Shown in pieces: positions 1 to 3,741 of a stretch of 6,163 bases of DNA. Below the pieces are notes generated by a model. The model was not told the DNA's origin and ran no database searches. It was given only the letters and a program-made list of their open reading frames with translations. Source of the DNA: an uncultured Azospirillum sp. (GTDB lineage: Bacteria; Pseudomonadota; Alphaproteobacteria; RF32; CAG-239); assembly GCA_902489795.1 (NCBI GenBank), contig CABUBU010000050.1, positions 1-6,163 on the forward strand, read 5' to 3'. Position 1 is the first letter of the stretch. Every line of letters starts with the position of its first letter. The position numbers were made by a program, and so were the translations under genes.

Positions 1-45
1 GCTGTAACTCGGCTATTGACTCTTTAATCAATAACTGAGATTATA

Positions 46-182
46 TCCCCGGTTTTGACTATCGGCCGGGGAGCCCTCTGGGCTTGCCCAAGAGGGTGCC
101 ACTTCTTGAGCGGTGGTAACGCGAACTCCCCGGTCGCCTTTTCCTGCCCTTGTTTTTCAATTTTCATTTTTCAAGAGGGCAG
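46..182 (+). ncRNA. candidate structured leader RNA (or small RNA)
   Basis: This stretch has no credible coding frame but holds dense complementary segments. The GGCCGGGGAG segment at 64-73 can pair with CTCCCCGGTC at 126-135 (10 bp, one G-U). Inside that stem, 75-96 folds into CCCTCT / GGG / CTTG loop / CCC / AGAGGG with one bulged A, and CCAC (about 99-102) can pair with GTGG (112-115). The same 66-72 segment can instead pair with TCCCCGG at 46-52, so two mutually exclusive folds exist. Close to the next gene, CTGCCC (144-149) plus TTG pairs with CAA plus GGGCAG (172-182), which partly hides the ribosome binding site of the gene at 185. A promoter-like TTGACT (16-21) and GATTAT (39-44), 17 bp apart, lies upstream; transcription from it would start near 50 and omit most of the 46-52 strand. 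I do not recognise a known riboswitch, 6S, tmRNA or SRP RNA. The pairings are seen; the RNA role is inferred. Confidence 0.4.
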
Positions 183-184
183 TC

Positions 185-436
185 ATGGTAAAAAGATCAT
201 TTGATAAAAATTCGCAACGACAGGCGGAAATTGAAGACGAAGACGACGATCTCGGCGAACCGATCAGAAACGCCAGAGAGCTGGAAATGTTCATTGCCGC
301 GCAGAGCAAGGAAACGCAGCGGGCAATTCATAAATTCATCGCTTTTCTTCTGCGCTATACGGGCTTGCGGCAGATGAAAGAGCAGGAGGAAGAAAACCGT
401 CAAAAAGCCAAAGGCAAACTGCCGCGGATAAACTGA
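185..436 (+). CDS. small hypothetical protein, acidic N-terminus and basic C-terminus
   Basis: I do not recognise this 83-residue protein. Residues 14-25 are strongly acidic (EIEDEDDDLGE), the middle (about 28-60) looks alpha-helical and amphipathic (AQSKETQRAIHKFIAFLLRYTG), and the last 20 residues are charged and end in KGKLPRIN. There is no signal peptide; the short FIAFLL segment is too brief to be a clear membrane span. The ATG at 185 is preferred over an earlier in-frame GTG at 113 because AGAGGG (174-179) lies just upstream and the extra 24 codons would run through the structured leader. That leader can fold so that part of the ribosome binding site is in a stem, hinting at translational control. 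The last 12 codons fall inside an 88-bp direct duplication (401-576), so a near-identical copy of the C-terminal codons follows the stop as non-coding sequence. The gene stands alone, on the plus strand. Confidence 0.6.
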   Translation: MVKRSFDKNSQRQAEIEDEDDDLGEPIRNARELEMFIAAQSKETQRAIHKFIAFLLRYTGLRQMKEQEEENRQKAKGKLPRIN

Positions 437-576
437 AAAACCCGGAACCGTCGGCACGGCAACACGAAACCGCATGACCGGAACGAAACAAAAAGCCAAA
501 GGCAAACTGCCGCGGGTAAACTGAAAAACCCGGAACCGTCGGCACGACAACACGAAACCGCATGACCGGAACGAAA
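401..576. repeat. 88-bp tandem duplication covering the 3' end of the preceding gene
   Basis: Two head-to-tail copies, 401-488 and 489-576, differ at only two positions that I can see: ATA versus GTA in the second-last sense codon, and cacGGc versus cacGAc. Copy 1 contains the last 12 codons and stop of the gene at 185-436. Copy 2 repeats those codons (KAKGKLPRVN and stop) but cannot be reached by translation. Because 88 is not a multiple of three and a stop is present, the duplication did not extend the protein. The high identity suggests a recent event. The trailing ATGACCGG motif of each copy recurs once more at about 584-591. Confidence 0.9.
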
Positions 577-649
577 CAACCCGAATGACCGGGGAGAACA
601 ATCATCTTTCACATGTTTTCATCTTCTGCCCGGAACAAGAAAAAAGCGC

Positions 650-890
650 AAAAACGACCGGCGCGAAAAATAAGAAGAAAAGTCAAGGAAAGAGCGTAAG
701 ATACGGCAAATAAAAAAACACCAAACGACCGGCGCGGAAAATAAGGAGAAAGGGCAAGGATAGAGAGCAGGATACGGAAAATAAAAAAGAAGGATGAAAA
801 AAACACGGAACAACCGCAGCGGGGAATAAAAGGAAGGGGAATAGAGGGAAAATGAAGAAAAAGCGCCGGACAGCCGCGGCGGGAGAAACG
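650..890. repeat. degenerate purine-rich tandem repeats, about 71-bp period
   Basis: A unit starting AAACGACCGGCGCG and continuing with an A/G-rich tract begins at about 652 and again at about 723, with roughly 80-85% identity over about 70 bp. Two weaker relatives follow, centred on CAACCGCAGCGG (811) and CAGCCGCGGCGG (871). The plus strand is almost entirely purine in long runs. The 437-980 interval has no convincing gene: it holds the 88-bp duplication, this array and the promoter of the next gene. The 11-base string AACCGTCGGCA occurs in both 88-bp copies (446-456, 534-544) and again at 894-904, so the two arrays may share history. It could be a decayed coding region or a minisatellite. 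Confidence 0.6.
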
Positions 891-919
891 TGTAACCGTC
901 GGCAGCTCCGTTTTCAGGC

Positions 920-947
920 TTGCTTTTAACGGAACGGCCGGTATAAA
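920..947 (+). promoter_or_regulatory. putative sigma70-type promoter of the secreted-protein gene
   Basis: TTGCTT (920-925) and TATAAA (942-947) are separated by 16 bp, and the -10 box lies 33 bp before the ATG at 981. The -35 is a weak match and the -10 a good one. An inverted repeat TCCGTT (907-912) / AACGGA (928-933) spans the -35 box and could be an operator or chance. Confidence 0.45.
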
Positions 948-980
948 ATATAACATCTTTTGATTTTCAGCGAGAGGCTC

Positions 981-1583
981 ATGAAAAGATTTTTCATATT
1001 CCTGTTGTTTGTGTCCGCAACCCTGTTTCCGGCCGTCTGTCCGGCTGCGGCGGCCGATCCTGTCGTTAATATCGGCGGCGTTCGCATCAGAAAAGTTCTG
1101 TTTGCCGTTTCTCCCGCAGACCGTCAGGAATGCATGCGCAACAAAGAAAGCTGGGGACTGAAACACTGCCTTTCCGGCGGACGGGATTACCTGGCCGGCG
1201 CTGCCAAGGCATGCGGCGGGCTGCAAAACCTGCCGACCGGCAAAGAAGCCAAAGAACTGGCGGTGCTGCTTTACGGCGACGATCGGGAACAGGATGCCCT
1301 TTACGGTCCGCGCGACAACCGGCTGCTTGAACAAATCGGCCTGCCTTCGTCATATGATCATCTTTATGTTTGGCTGGCAGACGAAACGGCCGACGGCAAA
1401 GGCGGTTACATCCGCATGTTTGCCGACAAAGGCTCCATTCCCTACTATGCCCGTCGCGACGGCTCGGGGTATGTTTCTTCAGGCTTCGGGCTGATTCGTT
1501 ATAAAAGCAAATTCGGCTTTCAAACAACGCGGCCGAATGCTGAAGCCCCTTCCGTTATCTGCATTGACAGAAGCCGGGACTGA
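981..1583 (+). CDS. secreted hypothetical protein, about 175 residues mature
   Basis: The 200-residue product starts with a clear Sec signal peptide: MKR, a hydrophobic core (residues 4-18) and a likely signal peptidase I site after the A-A-A run near residue 25. The cysteine at 20 is not in a lipobox, so a lipoprotein is unlikely. The mature part has cysteines at 51, 63, 78 and 194, which could form two disulfides, and is rich in Gly, Tyr and Asp. A segment around 79-97 (GG-x-x-NLPT-x-x-E-x-x-x-LA) and a C-terminal VICI resemble the layout of small extracellular domains such as DUF1566 or pseudopilin C-terminal domains, where an LPT-x-x-E-L motif precedes an aromatic core and a C-terminal cysteine. 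That is a weak resemblance, not an assignment. The ATG at 981 is chosen over one at 960 because the signal peptide begins there; GAGAGG (972-977) is a rather close ribosome binding site. The gene ends at a strong bidirectional terminator. Confidence 0.75.
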   Translation: MKRFFIFLLFVSATLFPAVCPAAAADPVVNIGGVRIRKVLFAVSPADRQECMRNKESWGLKHCLSGGRDYLAGAAKACGGLQNLPTGKEAKELAVLLYGDDREQDALYGPRDNRLLEQIGLPSSYDHLYVWLADETADGKGGYIRMFADKGSIPYYARRDGSGYVSSGFGLIRYKSKFGFQTTRPNAEAPSVICIDRSRD

Positions 1584-1601
1584 AACGGTTGCCGTTGTCC
1601 C

Positions 1602-1646
1602 GATACAAAAAAAAGGAACGCCGGCAGACGTTCCTTTTTTTGTATC
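1602..1646. terminator. bidirectional Rho-independent terminator between convergent genes
   Basis: GGAACG (1615-1620) pairs with CGTTCC (1629-1634) around an 8-nt loop. It is flanked by A8 (1607-1614) on the left and T7 (1635-1641) on the right, and the pairing extends to GATAC / GTATC at the outer ends. It serves the plus-strand gene ending at 1583 and the minus-strand gene ending at 1659. Confidence 0.9.
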
Positions 1647-1658
1647 AGGTATCAGGCA

Positions 1659-2132
1659 TCAAACACCATATGCCCGATCATAGAAGACAACCAACGGTTT
1701 TTCAGCATGTTCGCGGAAAAATGCCAGTGCCTTTTTGCATAACTCACGTCTTTTGATGTACTGCAAAGCGGTTTGCAACTTTTTTTGCTTCACCATTTCC
1801 ATCTGCGCGCTTTCTCCGAGAGAATGGTACTTGGCGTAAATGGACAAAGCCTTGGGATAGTGTATCAAAAGCGTTTCTGCCGAACGACAACAGCGGCGGA
1901 GTTTGAAGTAAATACAGAACAGATCCTTGCGACCGCTCTGGATCAATCTTCTTTCCACCTCGGGATCCAGCGGATATCTCTTCACATAATACTCAAACTT
2001 AGATGTGTCACGTAAAAAGAGAAGCTCATTTTGAGCCTTTATCATCAACTTCCCGTCCTGTAGACGTTCCTTAAATTCTCGCAGACTGTGGTACTTGGTC
2101 AACGCAATCTGCTTATTGAGTGTCTGTTTCAT
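1659..2132 (-). CDS. hypothetical helical-repeat protein
   Basis: This 157-residue basic protein has no signal peptide and no membrane segment, so it is probably cytoplasmic. From about residue 49 it reads as four degenerate repeats of 24-26 residues, each opening with an aromatic residue and carrying a leucine or cysteine, then A/E and a hydrophobic pair: Y49-I74, Y75-I98, Y99-Q124 and Y125-V149. The consensus is roughly Y-x5-L-x3-A/E-E-x2-L-I-x6-L. The pattern predicts a small alpha-solenoid, usually a protein-binding fold. A KYHSL string occurs at 13-17 and again at 101-105. The ATG at 2132 lies at the edge of a perfect AT-rich palindrome and has no clear Shine-Dalgarno sequence; no other Met appears until residue 30. 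It is divergent from the gene at 2260 and convergent with the one ending at 1583. Its lower GC content than the secreted-protein gene suggests acquisition. I cannot name a function. Confidence 0.65.
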   Translation of the reverse strand: MKQTLNKQIALTKYHSLREFKERLQDGKLMIKAQNELLFLRDTSKFEYYVKRYPLDPEVERRLIQSGRKDLFCIYFKLRRCCRSAETLLIHYPKALSIYAKYHSLGESAQMEMVKQKKLQTALQYIKRRELCKKALAFFREHAEKPLVVFYDRAYGV

Positions 2133-2147
2133 AATTATTAATAATTA
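2132..2147. promoter_or_regulatory. 16-bp perfect AT palindrome over a start codon
   Basis: TAATTATTAATAATTA is its own reverse complement and overlaps the first base of the minus-strand ATG (2130-2132). No ribosome binding site is visible here. It could be an operator or a cruciform/hairpin that controls translation. AT-rich palindromes also arise by chance. Confidence 0.35.
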
Positions 2148-2203
2148 AATTATGCTTCTATGGTCGCCGTTTTTTGTCCATTAGTCAAGCTATTTTTATT
2201 CTG

Positions 2204-2232
2204 TTGCAAAAATTTTCATTTTGCGGTATAAT
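2204..2232 (+). promoter_or_regulatory. strong sigma70-type promoter of the cysteine-rich protein gene
   Basis: TTGCAA (2204-2209) and a perfect TATAAT (2227-2232) are separated by 17 bp. The predicted start is near 2239, followed by a short leader with TAAGGAG (2246-2252) seven bases before the ATG at 2260. It is the best promoter plus ribosome binding site pair in the window. Confidence 0.8.
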
Positions 2233-2259
2233 AAGTTAAGTTTTGTAAGGAGAATTTTG

Positions 2260-2604
2260 ATGCGCAAACTATGGATATTTATGCTGGTTTTAGCCTTGAT
2301 CGGCAGCGCGTTGACCGCCCGGGCCGGCGTCCGCTTTATTACCGATGTGCCGCAAAACACCATTCAGGGCAAGCTTCCCAAGGTTTCAAACAGCGAAAGG
2401 AACCGCAGCCGCTGCATTTCGGCCGGTTATACGAAAACCAGAAGTTCCTGCGGCGACAAGGTACCCGTCCGTCCCTGTCCGCACAATACACGGATGTTCA
2501 AGGGGTGCTGCGACAGAGAATACAGCCATTCTAAAGAATATTGCCTGAGCCGCGGCTTAAAGCCCAGCCGTCGTTCCTGCGAAGGGATGTACGCCTGCGA
2601 ATAA
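2260..2604 (+). CDS. secreted cysteine-rich miniprotein
   Basis: The 114-residue product has a textbook signal peptide (residues 1-22, cut after A-R-A) and a mature chain of about 92 residues. Eight cysteines lie at 52, 64, 73, 83, 84, 95, 107 and 113. Their spacing suggests one and a half copies of a repeat: C-x4-GY-x-K-T-x3-CG, then CP-x-N-x3-F-x2-CC, then C-x3-G and SC-x3-YAC. The even count and export to an oxidising compartment make four disulfides likely. I recall similar C-x4-GY / CP-x-N-x3-F/Y-x2-C repeats in secreted proteins of uncultured gut alphaproteobacteria, but their function is not known to me. The mature protein is strongly basic (RNRSR, KPSRR), so an antimicrobial-like or surface-binding role is possible but unsupported. 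The ATG at 2260 is fixed by the TAAGGAG seven bases upstream and the TATAAT promoter. A terminator follows, so it is monocistronic and probably well expressed. Confidence 0.8.
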   Translation: MRKLWIFMLVLALIGSALTARAGVRFITDVPQNTIQGKLPKVSNSERNRSRCISAGYTKTRSSCGDKVPVRPCPHNTRMFKGCCDREYSHSKEYCLSRGLKPSRRSCEGMYACE

Positions 2605-2621
2605 GGCCATATTTATAAATT

Positions 2622-2653
2622 AAAAAAAACTCCCCGGAAACGGGAGTTTTTTT
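2622..2653 (+). terminator. Rho-independent terminator after the cysteine-rich protein gene
   Basis: CTCCC (2630-2634) pairs with GGGAG (2642-2646); an inner G-C pair closes a GAAA loop and leaves one bulged C. It is flanked by A8 (2622-2629) and T7 (2647-2653), so it can act on both strands. Confidence 0.9.
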
Positions 2654-2660
2654 ATTAGTT

Positions 2661-2796
2661 GCCTTAGCATTTCCCCCATTAAAATGGGGGTTGAATGCTA
2701 AAGCGTCGTTAGACACCGCTTTACGCCAACGAGCGTGGTCAAACCGTAAGGTTTGCAGCTGTTACAGAACCTCCGGTTTACTGGGGAATATCTATT
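2661..2796 (+). mobile_element. putative non-autonomous IS200/IS605-like element (no transposase)
   Basis: The left part is a long hairpin: TTAGCATT (2664-2671) pairs with AATGCTAA (2694-2701), and inside it CCCCCAT (2673-2679) pairs with ATGGGGG (2684-2690) around a TAAA loop. Next come TAAAGCG (2699-2705) / CGCTTTA (2717-2723), then CAAACC / GTAA / GGTTTG (2740-2755, a GNRA-type tetraloop). The last hairpin, CTCCGG / TTTA / CTGGGG (2771-2786), is followed by AATATCTATTCG. A GTGGTC - CCGTAAGG - GAACCTCC...GGGGAAT ending resembles the right end and omega-RNA 3' region found downstream of tnpB in IS605-type elements. The left hairpin matches 23 of 27 bases of the one at 6070-6096 in the same orientation. 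No tnpA or tnpB is present, so it would be a palindrome-associated, trans-mobilised element. The stems are seen; the family call is by resemblance. Confidence 0.5.
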
Positions 2797-2963
2797 CGTT
2801 TGTTTTTTGCTTCTTTCACGCCGGATGAGCTTTTGGCTTTTTCCGCCGGGGCGGACGAAGTATCATTTCAATATATAAAAAAGCCGCTCTTCAAAACGGC
2901 ATTTTCCGATTTTACACTAAGCGAATCTTTCGTCTTTTCCTTCCGTCGGAACGGGCAGAACAT
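2778..2963 (-). pseudogene. possible broken small gene, or chance frame
   Basis: On the minus strand an ATG at 2963 opens a 62-codon frame with one internal TGA (2868-2870) and a final TAA at 2778-2780. The first part reads MFCPFRRKEKTKDSLS and continues to GFFIY. After the TGA the frame goes on as NDTSSAPAEKAKSSSG and ends KRIDIPQ, a Lys/Ala/Ser-rich tail like that of many real proteins. AAGGA lies only one base before the ATG, too close for a normal ribosome binding site. The end of the frame overlaps the right end of the adjacent mobile-like element. TGA is used as a normal stop by at least four other genes here, so recoding as Trp is unlikely. The options are a decayed gene cut by element insertion, or coincidence. 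Confidence 0.2.
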
Positions 2964-2987
2964 GTCCTTAACACCAAAAAGATATTG

Positions 2988-3007
2988 CCCGGCCGGATCC
3001 GGCCGGG
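2988..3007. repeat. 20-bp perfect GC-rich palindrome
   Basis: The sequence is a perfect palindrome centred on GATC, with 8-bp GC arms (CCCGGCCG / CGGCCGGG), followed on the plus strand by GTTTTC. It could be a second, weaker terminator hairpin behind rpsU or a protein-binding site. The 2800-3060 spacer also holds shorter inverted repeats at 2842-2855 (TCCGC / GCGGA) and 2883-2900 (GCCG / CGGC flanked by A and T runs). Confidence 0.7.
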
Positions 3008-3021
3008 GTTTTCACTATACC

Positions 3022-3054
3022 AAAAAACGCCGTTCTGTTAAGGACGGCGTTTTT
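3022..3054 (-). terminator. Rho-independent terminator of rpsU
   Basis: CGCCGTTCT (3028-3036) pairs with AGGACGGCG (3041-3049) around a GTTA loop. A6 (3022-3027) becomes the U-run on the minus-strand transcript, and T5 (3050-3054) lies on the other side. It sits 20 bp past the rpsU stop. Confidence 0.88.
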
Positions 3055-3073
3055 CAAAACACTTTCGGACCAA

Positions 3074-3280
3074 CTAGAATCCTTCGGTATCCAAGCGTTT
3101 GCGAAGTTGCTTGCGGGAACGTCTGATTGCCTCGGCCTGACGACGGGCTTTTTTCTCAGAGTTCTTTTCGTGATGGCGGCGCAGCTTCATTTCGCGGAAG
3201 ATGCCTTCGCGCTGCATTTTCTTCTTCAGAACTTTCAAAGACTGACCGACGTCATTACCGATAACAGTAACTTGAACCAC
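3074..3280 (-). CDS. rpsU: 30S ribosomal protein bS21
   Basis: The 68-residue basic protein is bS21, a small subunit protein near the mRNA exit/anti-Shine-Dalgarno region of the 30S ribosome. It aids initiation on natural mRNAs. The family core is plain: a short beta start (VQVTVIGNDVGQSLKVLKKK), then MQREGIFREMKLRRHHEK at residues 22-39 and an Arg/Lys-rich helical tail (residues 40-68). Length and sequence fit the alphaproteobacterial form. The start is GTG at 3278-3280, supported by a very good GAGGTGA five bases upstream; no in-frame ATG gives a better N-terminus. It lies 108 bp downstream of the DUF465 gene on the same strand. A 5-bp hairpin, CTCAA / TTGAG (3318-3330), lies in the spacer that would form its leader. 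A strong terminator ends the unit. Confidence 0.97.
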   Translation of the reverse strand: MVQVTVIGNDVGQSLKVLKKKMQREGIFREMKLRRHHEKNSEKKARRQAEAIRRSRKQLRKRLDTEGF

Positions 3281-3347
3281 TTAAATCACCTCATTTCAAA
3301 CTATTATTTGGTTATCTCTCAAAAATTGAGTGTTTCTTACCATATCT

Positions 3348-3371
3348 AAACGGCAATTGCAACCGTTTTTT
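3348..3371. terminator. weak hairpin with T-run between the DUF465 gene and rpsU
   Basis: AAACGG (3348-3353) pairs with CCGTTT (3363-3368) around a 9-nt loop, with T6 at 3366-3371 on the plus strand. For the minus-strand genes the trailing bases are only TTTAGA, so any termination between the DUF465 gene and rpsU would be partial. Confidence 0.35.
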
Positions 3372-3388
3372 AAACCGGCAAAGCAAAA

Positions 3389-3601
3389 TCAGGCGATGAT
3401 GTTGGGCATGATCTTGGCTTCGATCGACTCGATTTTCTTTTTTACCCCGCTGCGCATGATGTTGAGCTGCTTGGCCTTGGCAAAGTCAATGGTGGCGTTG
3501 CGGGCGACCAGATGGCGGATGTCGGAACAGACTCTTCTTTCCTCCAGCCGCAGTTCACACAGCTGATGGGTCAGTTTGCTCAAATTGTCATTTTTAACCA
3601 T
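3389..3601 (-). CDS. DUF465 (YdcH-like) family small protein
   Basis: The 70-residue protein matches the DUF465/YdcH layout: an N-terminal helix rich in Leu, Glu and Arg (8-32), a short turn with D39, and a C-terminal helix (A41-I65) ending P-N-I-I-A. The pattern x-L-x2-L-K/R-x3-K-x2-I-x2-I-E-x2-I-x-P-x-I-I-A is typical of the alphaproteobacterial branch, in which small DUF465 proteins of about 55-75 residues form helical hairpins. No biochemical role is firmly known. The K-K-K at 54-56 replaces the usual KKRKL segment. The ATG at 3601 has only a distant AGGG upstream, so translation may be modest. It is divergent from pfkA, sharing a 140-bp AT-rich spacer, and is upstream of rpsU on the same strand, with which it may be partly co-transcribed. 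Confidence 0.8.
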   Translation of the reverse strand: MVKNDNLSKLTHQLCELRLEERRVCSDIRHLVARNATIDFAKAKQLNIMRSGVKKKIESIEAKIMPNIIA

Positions 3602-3619
3602 TTTAAGATTAATCCCTGG

Positions 3620-3674
3620 ATTTTGTAAATAAAAAGTCCGATTAAAAAATTTTTACAAACAACATTTTGTAAAT
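3620..3674. repeat. repeated TTTGTAAA motif between divergent genes
   Basis: The 11-base string ATTTTGTAAAT occurs at 3620-3630 and 3664-3674, 44 bp apart, about four helical turns. The core TTTGTAAA also occurs inverted at 3652-3659. Three copies in the shared promoter region of the DUF465 gene and pfkA suggest a regulator binding array, though the spacer is very AT-rich. Confidence 0.4.
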
Positions 3675-3675
3675 T

Positions 3676-3707
3676 TGTGTTGAAATGTAACACATTTATG
3701 CTAAAAA
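3676..3707 (+). promoter_or_regulatory. putative pfkA promoter with operator-like dyad
   Basis: TTGAAA (3680-3685, five of six consensus bases) and TAAAAA (3702-3707) are 16 bp apart; the start would be near 3714, about 28 bases before the ATG. The -35 box lies inside the inverted repeat TGTGTT-N7-AACACA (3676-3694), so a repressor bound there would block polymerase. The -10 box is poor, so the exact promoter is uncertain. Confidence 0.45.
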
Positions 3708-3741
3708 AGCAACCAATATTTATTTGAAACAGGAGTTTTGC

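Noticed and set aside
34..52. CTGAGA followed by CCCGG, as in a TPP riboswitch
   Set aside because: The downstream conserved parts of the TPP aptamer (ACCTGATCTGG-type and GTAGGGA-type) are missing.
613..687. 24-residue basic peptide starting at 613
   Set aside because: No ribosome binding site at proper distance; the sequence is repeat-derived.
401..890. Possible CRISPR array
   Set aside because: The repeats are long, directly adjacent and lack unique spacers.
609..1334. 241-codon minus-strand frame
   Set aside because: It overlaps the secreted-protein gene antisense, and its hydrophobic tail is the translation of the purine-rich repeats.
2707..2713. GTTAGAC, matching the integron attC core GTTRRRY
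   Set aside because: No matching RYYYAAC partner or attC stem architecture and no integrase; the site sits inside the IS-like element.
2964..3045. 10-bp inverted repeat GTCCTTAACA / TGTTAAGGAC that could act as an anti-terminator
   Set aside because: For the rpsU transcript the partner strand lies after the terminator, so it cannot act in time, and a match of this length is expected by chance in a window this size.
2800..3126. 108-codon plus-strand frame
   Set aside because: It runs through several hairpins, the rpsU terminator and the end of rpsU, with no ribosome binding site.
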